Part shown: positions 1-5,671 of the stretch, piece by piece
Numbering within the stretch: the stretch's first letter is position 1
Layout: each line of letters begins with the position of its first letter
From: JAEUMD01 sp050250815
GTDB taxonomy: Bacteria; Pseudomonadota; Alphaproteobacteria; Rhizobiales; Hyphomicrobiaceae
Direction of reading: 5' to 3'
Assembly: GCA_050250815.1 (NCBI GenBank)
Contig: JBFWNY010000050.1
Location: 1-19,606, forward strand
Length of the DNA: 19,606 nt
Made by a program: the position numbers and the translations under genes
The notes under the pieces: model-generated
Database searches by the model: none
What the model saw: only the letters and a program-made list of their open reading frames with translations
What the model was told of the DNA's origin: nothing

Positions 1-328
1 TCAACAGCGAACGGATCTCGGCGAGCAAGGGCGCGAGCTCTGCCGGCGGCGGCACCTGGAAGCGATTGCAGTGATGGGCGATCTGGTTGACGTTGACGCC
101 GATCTTGCGGAGCTGCTGCGCGAGGCCGAGTTCGCCCGGCAACGGCGCGGCCACCTCGATCTCGCGCGCCTTGCGCTTCCTCGCCTGCAAGGCACGCGCG
201 CGCAGGAAGTCACCGACGCTCATGCCGGATTTTTCTGCCTTGTCCATCAACTTGAAGTGCTCCTCCGCGCTGAGGCGGAAGCTCACATGCTTGTCGCGGA
301 CCGTCTTGGTTGCTCTGGGTCGAGCCAT
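1..328 (-). CDS. mobC: MobC-like plasmid mobilization (relaxosome) protein, 3' end beyond window
   Basis: I translated this directly from the reverse strand: the ATG is at 328-326 and the frame stays open to base 1, giving 109 residues without a stop. The N-terminus (MARPRATKTVRDKHVSFRLS) is basic and is followed by a helical part reading EEHFKLMDKAEKSGMSVGDF. At about residues 79-93 comes LRKIGVNVNQIAHHCNR, the signature of the MobC family (PF05713 as I know it). MobC proteins are small ribbon-helix-helix-like accessory factors that help the relaxase bind and open oriT. The 3' end is outside the window, where a relaxase gene would be expected next. The upstream region carries several inverted repeats, as expected for an adjoining oriT. 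The TGA seen at the very edge is out of frame. Confidence 0.8.
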   Translation of the reverse strand, partial: MARPRATKTVRDKHVSFRLSAEEHFKLMDKAEKSGMSVGDFLRARALQARKRKAREIEVAAPLPGELGLAQQLRKIGVNVNQIAHHCNRFQVPPPAELAPLLAEIRSLL

Positions 329-371
329 CTTCGACGCCTCTCAAAATGCGTGTGGGCCGAGTGCAACGTCC

Positions 372-480
372 GGGGGTTTGGGGCGCGTTCGGGCGTCAGC
401 CCGTAGCCCCAACAAGCGACCGATTGAAAATCGGGGTTTCGTGAAACGAAACACTAGCTTGCTCCCCAGCCCTAAAAACG
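372..480. other. oriT: Candidate origin of transfer (oriT): cluster of inverted repeats upstream of mobC
   Basis: Four perfect inverted repeats are packed into about 75 bases. TTGGGGC (378-384) pairs with GCCCCAA (406-412). Nested inside it, CGGGC (390-394) pairs with GCCCG (399-403). CCGATT-GAA-AATCGG spans 420-434. GTTTCG (436-441) pairs with CGAAAC (447-452). The last repeat is followed by ACTAGCTTGCTCCCC (453-467). The arrangement of a GTTTC-type hairpin followed within about 20 bases by a C-rich run resembles, from memory, oriT regions of the RSF1010/R1162 (MOBQ) type, but the nick core is not an exact match. Position between a divergent non-coding region and mobC supports the call. The exact nick site cannot be assigned. 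Confidence 0.55.
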
Positions 481-639
481 TACATTATCGGAGAGGCTTG
501 CTTAAAGATTGCAGAATGAAAAGGCTTCGGAAGTGGAATGGATGCGGGCTATCGAATTGAATTATTTGAGGCGGGGAATCGCACAGCCAAAAATATCTGC
601 AATCACGATGCTGACAACTGGTTAAAAATGATTAAGACG

Positions 640-1126
640 TGCTGAGGCTGGTTCTCCACCTGTCGCTTGCGCATCCGGTGTTCAGTCGCGCACTGCCCTA
701 CCGTTCCACCTGCACGAGACACGGACGCTTGCGTCGAAACGGCAGCCCAACAGGCGGCGCGTGGCTCCTCTCGATGAGGGGGCGCGCGCCAAAACGGGCA
801 AGCGGCGCGGTGGGTTGGCGTTGCCCACACGCCACGCGGCATGCCTCCGCCTATGCCATCATCATGAAGGCTTCGGGCAATCTCAGTGATAGCAAGCCGC
901 AATCACACGACGGGCAGCCGCGAATCGCTGGGCTGAATTCTCGGGAGAATTTCCGGAGCGCGGGCAATCCCATTGCCATCACGGCGATAGCACAGCGCAA
1001 TCCCATGGCATGCAATAGTGCGTGTGAAACCGGCCTACCTCACACGCCGCAGCATTCACGCCACGACTTGGGCGGCGTGAAATGACCTCATGCGTGCTTG
1101 GTGATAGCGCGGCATTCCGCCAAAGC
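640..1126. other. Gene-free stretch with several short perfect inverted repeats
   Basis: Open frames exist here on both strands but they are arginine-, proline- and serine-rich and look like random translation of GC-rich DNA, so I call no gene. Structure visible: AATTCTC-GG-GAGAATT at 936-951, GCGTGTGA (1020-1027) with TCACACGC (1040-1047), and TTCACGCC (1055-1062) with GGCGTGAA (1074-1081). The last two lie just downstream of the leftward gene ending at 1127 and could act as transcription stops, although no T tract follows. The sequence CAATCCCAT also occurs twice close together (near 965 and 998). Confidence 0.5.
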
Positions 1127-1324
1127 TCAGAACGGAATGCGCCGCCCGCAAATCTCGCGGCGGCTCTCCTCGAACACGCATTGCCACATGGAAAGCACCA
1201 TGCCCAGCGTCCACGGCCTGCCCTCGTCGTTGAGAAACAGAACCGGGTTCTTGCTGCTCGGCGCAAATCCCGCCTGCGGGTCGTAGCAGGCGGGGTTGCG
1301 GGTCAGTTCATCAATGATGCGCAT
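1127..1324 (-). CDS. Small hypothetical plasmid protein (65 aa)
   Basis: The protein starts MRIIDELTRNPACYDPQAGF and ends SRREICGRRIPF. I do not recognise a family. It has a balanced composition, with several tryptophan, phenylalanine and cysteine residues (W at about 38 and 47), unlike the arginine- and serine-rich shadow frames here. It lies 7 bases downstream of the stop of the 75-residue gene at 1332-1559 on the same strand, and an AGGG sequence precedes the ATG, so the two are probably cotranscribed. It is predicted to be soluble: no signal peptide or membrane segment is visible. Coding status is likely; function is unknown. Confidence 0.65.
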   Translation of the reverse strand: MRIIDELTRNPACYDPQAGFAPSSKNPVLFLNDEGRPWTLGMVLSMWQCVFEESRREICGRRIPF

Positions 1325-1331
1325 GGGTGCC

Positions 1332-1559
1332 CTAGCCTTGCGCTGCGGCGCGTCGGTCGCGGCGCATGACGTATTCCGCGGCCTGTTGCGGTGCCTCGTT
1401 GAAATTGAACTTCACCGAATAGCCGTTGCCGTCCTTGTGCGGCCAGCACACGGCAACTTCTGACCACAAGGCCTTGTCATGCTCGGTCTTGCCTTTGATG
1501 ACGCGGTAAAGCTTATGCGTGGGGGTGTTCTTCGGGGTGGCGGTGTTGGTGCTGGTCAT
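1332..1559 (-). CDS. Small conserved-type plasmid protein (75 aa), paralogue of the gene at 6567-6785
   Basis: The protein contains THKLYRVIKGK, then W-S-E-V-A-V-C-W followed by KDGNGYSVKFNF. The same pattern (THRILAV, W-Q-D-I-G-C-A-W, KDGKGFSLKLEY) occurs in the 72-residue product at 6567-6785, so the two are homologous. Both look like a small beta-rich domain with an invariant W-x(5-7)-W and KDGxG[FY]S[VL]K core. I do not know its biochemical role; similar short proteins are common on alphaproteobacterial plasmids as far as I recall. The start is set by GGAG eight bases before the ATG. It heads a two-gene unit with 1127-1324, and a 16-base inverted repeat sits directly upstream. Confidence 0.75.
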   Translation of the reverse strand: MTSTNTATPKNTPTHKLYRVIKGKTEHDKALWSEVAVCWPHKDGNGYSVKFNFNEAPQQAAEYVMRRDRRAAAQG

Positions 1560-1574
1560 GGGGTCTTCTCCATA

Positions 1575-1620
1575 ATGATGTTTGTGCGAGTGTGCGAAGC
1601 GCGCCTCGCATAAACATCAT
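1575..1620. repeat. 16-base inverted repeat upstream of the 1332-1559 gene
   Basis: The left arm, 1575-1590 (ATGATGTTTGTGCGAG), pairs with the right arm, 1605-1620 (CTCGCATAAACATCAT), at 15 of 16 positions. The one difference is a G-T type change, and the loop is 14 bases. It sits 15 bases upstream of a leftward start codon, so it may be an operator or a 5' leader hairpin. No T tract follows on either strand, which argues against a simple terminator. Confidence 0.6.
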
Positions 1621-1631
1621 GGATGCCCCTT

Positions 1632-1707
1632 CACGCCTCGAAGAGCATCGGCGGTCAACGCCCCTTGGCCGCGAGGCGTGCAGTGCAGCACCTGTGATGC
1701 GCTGCAC
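1632..1707. repeat. Two further inverted repeats between vapC and the 1332-1559 gene
   Basis: CACGCCTCG (1632-1640) pairs perfectly with CGAGGCGTG (1672-1680). GTGCAGC (1683-1689) pairs perfectly with GCTGCAC (1701-1707), with an 11-base loop. The second lies about 45 bases beyond the vapC stop on the transcribed strand, so it may serve as a transcription stop for the toxin-antitoxin operon, although no U-rich tail is present. Confidence 0.4.
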
Positions 1708-1751
1708 GGGCTTGACGGACGATGCGCGAGGCGTATCTGGCGAAAGTGCTG

Positions 1752-2147
1752 TCAGACGAGCGCGGCGGTGATGTCGGTCGCGGCGAAGTCATTGCCCTTG
1801 TAAAGCAAAGGCACGTTCATGCCCTTTGCCAAGGCGTAGGCGGCGCAATCGCAGATGTTCAGGCGGGCAGCATGGCGTCCCTTGCCGAACGCTTGAAAGG
1901 CAGCAAGGGCGAGTTGGCTCTGCGCGTGGTCGAACGGCACCACTTCGATTTCGGCTCTGTCGATGAGGTCAGCCAAGGCAGCCAGCCCATCCGGACCACG
2001 ACGTGTCGACATGACGATGCCGGCTTCGAGCACATTGACGGCAGAGACCATCTTGCGCGGCGCTTCGGCGAGGAAGTCGCGGAAACGAGCTTTCTCTGGT
2101 TCGTCGAGCAGAACGGCGAGCAATGCCGAGGTGTCGACGACAATCAC
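1752..2147 (-). CDS. vapC: VapC-type PIN-domain toxin of a type II toxin-antitoxin pair
   Basis: The 131-residue product is a complete PIN-domain protein. It starts MIVVDTSALLAVLLDEPE and carries the four acidic positions expected of the metal-binding RNase site: D5 (VVDTSA), E41 (NVLEAG), D100 (NICDCAAYALAKG) and D120 (YKGNDFAATD). PIN-domain toxins of this family cleave RNA, often tRNA, using magnesium or manganese, and are held inactive by the cognate antitoxin. The start overlaps the stop of the upstream antitoxin gene by 4 bases (ATGA), which implies translational coupling. On a plasmid the pair would help retention. The specific RNA target cannot be predicted. No residue expected for activity is missing. 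Confidence 0.93.
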   Translation of the reverse strand: MIVVDTSALLAVLLDEPEKARFRDFLAEAPRKMVSAVNVLEAGIVMSTRRGPDGLAALADLIDRAEIEVVPFDHAQSQLALAAFQAFGKGRHAARLNICDCAAYALAKGMNVPLLYKGNDFAATDITAALV

Positions 2148-2410
2148 TCGGGCACCCCGTACTCGTTGTAGCCGAGGATTTCATCATCGCTGCGGGTGTC
2201 GAGCACCGGCAAGGCCGATACCCGTGCGATTATGGCATCGATGCTTGCCTTGATCTCCTCGGGGCTGCGCTTGCGCTTGGGCGCGACGACGCCGGCTTCT
2301 TCGGCGCGCGCCTCGACGGCCTCTTTCACAACGGTCTCCGGCGTCTTGCCGGTTTTGATGGCGACAAGACGTGCAAGCTGCTCGACCTCGGTTGGTATCT
2401 GCATGGTCAT
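2144..2410 (-). CDS. vapB: VapB-type antitoxin (Rv0623/PSK-like family)
   Basis: The 88-residue protein starts MTMQIPTEVEQLARLVAIKT. It has the N-terminal dimerising and DNA-binding type seen in the Rv0623-like antitoxin family: TEVEQLARLVAIKTGKTPET followed by a helix KEAVEARAEE. It has a charged linker (APKRKRSPEE) and a C-terminal toxin-binding tail ending GYNEYGVPE. Such antitoxins neutralise the PIN toxin and repress their own promoter. AGGAG lies six bases before the ATG at 2410. The stop overlaps the vapC start by 4 bases. The 87 bases upstream (2411-2497) should hold the promoter and operator; I see an A/T-rich TATTATAC-type stretch there on the reverse strand but no convincing palindrome. 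Confidence 0.9.
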   Translation of the reverse strand: MTMQIPTEVEQLARLVAIKTGKTPETVVKEAVEARAEEAGVVAPKRKRSPEEIKASIDAIIARVSALPVLDTRSDDEILGYNEYGVPE

Positions 2411-2497
2411 GGGACACTCCTCGACGCCAGTTTACCACAAGGCCACAGCGCGAAGCTAGTGCATTGAACATGAAGTATAATATCGCGCATTAGGGCC

Positions 2498-2782
2498 TCA
2501 CTGGTACACGTAATCCGGCCGCCGCTCGTCATCGTCGGTCCACGGCACGGCGCAGCGGATATAGGCGAGGCGGTTCACGAACCGGAATCCGGGCGTGACG
2601 TACAAGCGGCCATCGCAGTCCACTACGGTCCACCAGTAGCGATGGTCGGCGTCGGTCGGCACTTCGCCACGCAGCTCCCATTGCAGGTCATGGTTAGGTG
2701 CGGGCGTCGGCTTGAAGCGCCGCTCGAAGGTGCGCCAACTGCCGCAGCGGGTTCGCTGTTTTGAAGGTGTGACACTGCTCAT
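2498..2782 (-). CDS. Hypothetical protein (94 aa), last gene of the large leftward operon
   Basis: The product starts MSSVTPSKQRTRCGSWRTFE and ends DDDERRPDYVYQ. Its middle reads HRYWWTVVDCDGRLYVTPGF, rich in aromatics, and it looks like a small beta-rich domain. I do not recognise the family. The start ATG overlaps the stop of the gene at 2779-3192 by 4 bases (ATGA), and GGGGAGG lies about 4 bases upstream inside that gene, so it is translationally coupled. An 87-base gap separates its stop from vapB, which probably marks the end of the operon. Confidence 0.75.
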   Translation of the reverse strand: MSSVTPSKQRTRCGSWRTFERRFKPTPAPNHDLQWELRGEVPTDADHRYWWTVVDCDGRLYVTPGFRFVNRLAYIRCAVPWTDDDERRPDYVYQ

Positions 2783-3192
2783 GCTGCCTCCCCGGACGGA
2801 ACGTCCATCTCGTAGCTGTCATAGGGAGCACCGACGGCTTCGATCAGCTCGTCGTCGACCAGCGAGGCCAGCCGCGTCAGGATGGCGGCACGCAATTCGG
2901 CCGGCGTCACGTCACGTCCTGATGGGTCCGACGAGACGAGGCTGAACGTGATAGTGAAGGCGTGGTCATCGCGCGCGACATCGCCGCCACGAGCCCTTGC
3001 GATGAAGTCGCCAGCTGTAGCTTGGTGGTGGCAATGCAGGCATGTGCAGCAAGAGCTGGCACCCCACTGAGGGTTGCTTTCGGTGCCTTGGCCCTGCTCG
3101 TCATCATGCTCGTTGGCCAAAACGTCGATAAGGAATGCGCCGCGAATCTCGCAGCGCGGGCAGGCAAGCTGCGTGGAGCGTAGTTTCGTCAT
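2779..3192 (-). CDS. Hypothetical protein with probable zinc-binding cysteine motif (137 aa)
   Basis: The product starts MTKLRSTQLACPRCEIRGAF. Two cysteine clusters are visible: CPRC at residues 11-14, and CCTCLHCHH at about residues 48-56. Together they look like a zinc ribbon. The C-terminal part is a mix of predicted strands and helices (AFTITFSLVSSD, then ELRAAILTRLASLVDDEL) and acidic residues. I cannot name the family. Start at 3192 is favoured because it overlaps the upstream stop by 4 bases (ATGA) and the following gene overlaps in the same way. The longer frame running upstream of 3192 is only a shadow of the preceding gene. Possible roles include nucleic-acid binding, but that is inference. 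Confidence 0.75.
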   Translation of the reverse strand: MTKLRSTQLACPRCEIRGAFLIDVLANEHDDEQGQGTESNPQWGASSCCTCLHCHHQATAGDFIARARGGDVARDDHAFTITFSLVSSDPSGRDVTPAELRAAILTRLASLVDDELIEAVGAPYDSYEMDVPSGEAA

Positions 3193-3656
3193 TTGGCACC
3201 GCCTTCCGCTGCGCGTTCGGCGTCGGTCGGCGGACGGTTGCGGGTTTCTTGCAGCGCATCGATGGTCTCCTCGGCCCAGATGCGGCCGGCGCGGTCGAGG
3301 GCTTCGGTAAAATCGATGCCGACGGTATCTGCATAGTGACCGAGGTCGCAGATGAGGTCGGTTACGCCCTCCTCGCCGATGCCGGCTCCCGTCTCGCGCG
3401 CGAACGCCTGGAGCGCGCGCTTGCCCCAACGGGCGCGATCCTCGTTGACCACCTCGGCAAGCTGAGAGGTTGCTTCCTCGTCGACCTCGAAACGGACCGG
3501 CTGGTACTCCAGAAGCGCGTGGAACTGCTGCTGTTGACCGGCCTCCCACAGCTTCTCTGCGCGGGCGACAGCTCCCTCCTCGTCTCGGGCAGCTACGTCG
3601 ACGAACAGCGTCTCGGTCTTGTACGCGATGACGCGATAGGTACGATGACGGGTCAT
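3189..3656 (-). CDS. Hypothetical protein with DpnD/PcfM-like N-terminal unit (155 aa)
   Basis: The N-terminus (MTRHRTYRVIAYKTETLFVD) is followed by ARDEEGAVARAEKLWEAG, a strand-strand-helix pattern also present in the products at 5453-5671 and 5994-6188. It resembles the small DpnD/PcfM-type domain, by pattern only. The middle and C-terminal helical part reads DLICDLGHYADTVGIDFTEA and then ALDRAGRIWAEETIDALQET. The last residues, RNRPPTDAERAAEGGAK, repeat the end of the neighbouring product at 3653-3937. The start overlaps that gene's stop by 4 bases, and its own stop overlaps the next start in the same way. The first 25 bases of the reverse-strand end region (3188-3212) are identical to 3652-3676. 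Function unknown. Confidence 0.78.
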   Translation of the reverse strand: MTRHRTYRVIAYKTETLFVDVAARDEEGAVARAEKLWEAGQQQQFHALLEYQPVRFEVDEEATSQLAEVVNEDRARWGKRALQAFARETGAGIGEEGVTDLICDLGHYADTVGIDFTEALDRAGRIWAEETIDALQETRNRPPTDAERAAEGGAK

Positions 3657-3937
3657 TTGGCACCGCCTTCCGCTGCCAGCTCCGCGTCGGAGGGCATGCG
3701 GTTGCGCCAGCTTTGCAGGTTCAGCACGGCACGCACGAGCGTCTCGCATTCGGGAATGCGCTGCTCGAGCGGCATGATGGTGCCGACGGCGAGATTGAGC
3801 TCGTGCCGCTCCATGGCGTTGCGGGCATCGATGGCCAGCTGCTGCGCTTCGGCCAGCTGATGCACGAGCGCCGCGAGGCAGGCGTGCATGGCCATGCCGC
3901 AGGCAAAGACCGCTTCGGATTGTTTGGGTGTTCTCAT
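3653..3937 (-). CDS. Hypothetical helical protein (94 aa)
   Basis: The start MRTPKQSEAVFACGMAMHAC is set by GGAG about 6 bases upstream of the ATG at 3937. The whole protein is predicted helical (LAALVHQLAEAQQLAIDARN, then MPLEQRIPECETLVRAVLN), without a signal or membrane segment. It ends RNRMPSDAELAAEGGAK, nearly the same as the end of the next gene (3189-3656), showing that this 3' end was duplicated. It is preceded by 130 bases that hold a degenerate copy of the methyltransferase gene end, rather than by a direct overlap. The stop overlaps the following start by 4 bases. No known family recognised. Confidence 0.75.
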   Translation of the reverse strand: MRTPKQSEAVFACGMAMHACLAALVHQLAEAQQLAIDARNAMERHELNLAVGTIMPLEQRIPECETLVRAVLNLQSWRNRMPSDAELAAEGGAK

Positions 3938-4060
3938 GAGTTTCTCCGTTTCTTGTTGTTGTTGGGAATAGATTGCCGCTGGCGGAACTCCGCAGGACAG
4001 TTTTGCTGGCTTGCCTCCGGCAAGACAGCCACCCGAAAGCCGAGGCCTTCGTGATATTGT
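3938..4060 (-). pseudogene. Degenerate duplicate of the methyltransferase 3' end and adjoining leader
   Basis: This stretch matches the end of the methyltransferase-like gene and the start of the gene after it (4419-4512). Shared pieces on the + strand include TTGTTGTTGGGAA (around 3955 and 4438), TGGCGGAACTCCGC (around 3981 and 4460), GACAGCCACC and GCCGAGG, ending in CCTTCGTGAT. Translated on the reverse strand it gives TKASAFGWLS where the intact gene has GPSAFWWLSS, then loses frame after an insertion of roughly 25 bases. The repeat reaches the start codon of the downstream gene in both copies. It thus brackets the gene at 4068-4421 and looks like a recombination scar. Confidence 0.65.
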
Positions 4061-4067
4061 TGGCTTC

Positions 4068-4421
4068 TCATTCGGCGTTTCGAAGCATGTCGGCGTCGAT
4101 GCGGCCGACCTCATCGCAGGCTTCGCGTTGGGAGCGAGACATCTTGCGCCACGCTTTATCTGCCAAGCGAGACGGCACCGACATCGCAGTGGCGAGAGAC
4201 AGTCCGGCTACGGCTTGGAATGCTGCATCCAATTCGGCGCCGGTATCGTCGCAGAATAGCCTCTTCTCGCCGCTGTTGACACGAAGCCAGGCGACGAGAC
4301 CACGGTGCACGACGATGCGTGTGCCATCCAAGTTCTGGAAGGTAAGTTCAATAAACCCATAGGGATCGTGGTGCGGCCCTTCGGTTCCGGTTCGTATATC
4401 GATGTATTGCGTCCTACTCAT
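4068..4421 (-). CDS. Hypothetical protein (117 aa), flanked by duplicated sequence
   Basis: The product starts MSRTQYIDIRTGTEGPHHDP, continues with strands (YGFIELTFQNLDGTRIVVHR) and has a helical C-terminal half (WRKMSRSQREACDEVGRIDA). I do not recognise it. The start overlaps the end of the methyltransferase gene by 8 bases, so it is almost certainly cotranscribed. A partial duplicate of the sequence around its start lies just after its stop, which suggests that this gene was added, or its neighbour split off, by recombination between short repeats. It appears cytoplasmic. Confidence 0.72.
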   Translation of the reverse strand: MSRTQYIDIRTGTEGPHHDPYGFIELTFQNLDGTRIVVHRGLVAWLRVNSGEKRLFCDDTGAELDAAFQAVAGLSLATAMSVPSRLADKAWRKMSRSQREACDEVGRIDADMLRNAE

Positions 4422-5112
4422 GAGCTGAACTCCTCGTGTTGTTGTTGGGAACAGACTGCCGATGGCGGAACTCCGCCGACGACAGCCACCAGAAGGCCGA
4501 GGGGCCTTCGTGATTGGGTGTCCAGACTGCCCAGAAGTAGCGGTGCCTGGTGAATTGCGTGGGTGGCGGGCCGTACTGCCGCTCCGGCCAGCAGACGATG
4601 TCGTCGATGGCGTAGAGCCGTGCGGGCGGATGCGCCTGCCACCATCGCGTGCGCGTACGATGCGCAAGCGATGAGAGGTTCAGCAGCATGGCGACGGTGC
4701 CACGCGTTTCTCTGGCGAAGGCGAGCGAGTGCTCGATGAACGCATCGGCCAATCCCGAGCCATAGGGCGGGTTGGTCACGATGTGCCTGGCGCGGGGCCG
4801 CGTCTCCTTCAGGAAGTTGACACGCGGGATGCCGTAGCCGTAGTCGACGAGGTCCGTGGCGACGACGCTGTGGCCAGCCTCCGTGAGCACGGATGCGATC
4901 GCGCCCTCGCCGCAGGCGGGCTCCCAAATCGAACCATCGAACCGCTCGACGGAGAGCAGCGCACGCGTTGCCTCTGGCGGGGTCGGATAATACTCGTTCG
5001 GGATACGGGCTGCGCCCAACCGGAACGCCTGCGGCAGCGGAGCAGTCTTCATGGCAGACTTCGCAGCAATTGCGCTTCGCGGACGGCTGCCGAGGATGAT
5101 GCCGATACTCAT
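4414..5112 (-). CDS. DNA methyltransferase-like protein (class I SAM-dependent, NPPY type, 232 aa)
   Basis: Motif I for S-adenosylmethionine binding is seen as WEPACGEGAIAS (residues 63-74), with the acidic residue ending the second strand at VVATDL (84-88). The catalytic motif IV NPPY is at 114-117 (HIVTNPPYGSG), which is typical of N6-adenine or N4-cytosine DNA methyltransferases. The N-terminal IPNEYYPTPPEATRALL is common in phage- and plasmid-borne orphan enzymes. At 232 residues it has no obvious separate target-recognition domain and no partner nuclease is nearby, so I read it as an orphan modifier that may protect the plasmid from host restriction; that role is inferred. GGAGG sits seven bases before the ATG, inside the upstream gene, whose stop overlaps by 4 bases. 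Its 3' end is duplicated at 3938-4060. Confidence 0.82.
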   Translation of the reverse strand: MSIGIILGSRPRSAIAAKSAMKTAPLPQAFRLGAARIPNEYYPTPPEATRALLSVERFDGSIWEPACGEGAIASVLTEAGHSVVATDLVDYGYGIPRVNFLKETRPRARHIVTNPPYGSGLADAFIEHSLAFARETRGTVAMLLNLSSLAHRTRTRWWQAHPPARLYAIDDIVCWPERQYGPPPTQFTRHRYFWAVWTPNHEGPSAFWWLSSAEFRHRQSVPNNNTRSSAHE

Positions 5113-5456
5113 GGGGCACCTCCCTCAGCTGCGCTGAGGCTCCTAGCCTGCAGCGCGAAGCGACGGAGTTCGGCGGCTGATGCGGGAGTTCCGGTCCGGA
5201 TTGCGTGCCGGACAACGCGCCCGGCAAAATCGTCGACGATGTCGATCCACGCATCGGAAACGAGGCCGTCACAGGCCTTAGCCAGGACCAGGCCCGCCGC
5301 GCCTGCATGGGACGCAAAGCCCATGAAGCCGTTGAAGATGCGCTCCCGGTCGCAATTCGGGAACATCTCTTCGTGGATGCGCTCCAGTTCCTCGCTCATC
5401 GCTATCGTCACGAAGGCGATGTCGCGTGCGTATTCGGCTAAGGTGTGCGGGTTCAT
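5109..5456 (-). CDS. Hypothetical helical protein (115 aa)
   Basis: The product starts MNPHTLAEYARDIAFVTIAM and is mostly helical: SEELERIHEEMFPNCDRERI, then GFMGFASHAGAAGLVLAKAC and DAWIDIVDDFAGRVVRHAI. The small-residue-rich middle helix is not long or hydrophobic enough to be a clear membrane segment. It ends SLSAAEGGAP, echoing the AAEGGAK ends of two other products in this operon. GGAGGTG lies 5-10 bases before the start, inside the previous gene, and both ends overlap their neighbours by 4 bases. Unrecognised family. Confidence 0.75.
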   Translation of the reverse strand: MNPHTLAEYARDIAFVTIAMSEELERIHEEMFPNCDRERIFNGFMGFASHAGAAGLVLAKACDGLVSDAWIDIVDDFAGRVVRHAIRTGTPASAAELRRFALQARSLSAAEGGAP

Positions 5457-5671
5457 AGGCGCACCTCCTCGACACCGGCGATGCCGTGGGAATGGTGGAC
5501 GCGCCTGCTGCCGTCGAGAACGTCGGCTTCTTCTTCCAGACGCTGCCGAACGATGCGCTTGGCGGCGTCGGCCGTATCGGCCTGCACGGTGAGGGCGTAG
5601 CCCTGCTCGACGAAATACGCGACCTCGAAGAGCTTCGGCGGTTGGCCGGTGAGTGAAAGGATCTTGCTCAT
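5453..5671 (-). CDS. Small DpnD/PcfM-like protein (72 aa)
   Basis: The product starts MSKILSLTGQPPKLFEVAYF. The part FEVAYFVEQGYALTVQADTA followed by AAKRIVRQRLEEEADVL gives two strands and a helix. This is the same layout as in the products at 5994-6188 and 3189-3656, and resembles DpnD/PcfM-type small proteins by pattern only. The C-terminal RVHHSHGIAGVEEVRL would supply a closing strand. The strong GGGAGGTGGG precedes the start inside the upstream gene, and both ends are 4-base overlaps. Probably a small soluble protein; role unknown. Confidence 0.75.
   Translation of the reverse strand: MSKILSLTGQPPKLFEVAYFVEQGYALTVQADTADAAKRIVRQRLEEEADVLDGSRRVHHSHGIAGVEEVRL

Noticed and set aside
1..560. 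Open frames at 1-213 (-), 71-406 (+) and 87-560 (+)
   Set aside because: They are in other frames across the mobC gene, are rich in arginine and serine, and run into the inverted-repeat region. The mobC frame fits a known family.
603..1266. Open frames on both strands in the 640-1126 stretch
   Set aside because: Compositions look random (arginine, proline, serine runs), there is no ribosome site, and no family pattern is seen.
3185..3680. CRISPR or short tandem array suggested by repeated 25-base sequence
   Set aside because: Only two copies 464 bases apart, both inside coding gene ends; no spacer structure.
4414..5112. Complete restriction-modification system
   Set aside because: Only the methyltransferase-like gene is recognisable; none of the overlapping neighbours shows a nuclease motif.
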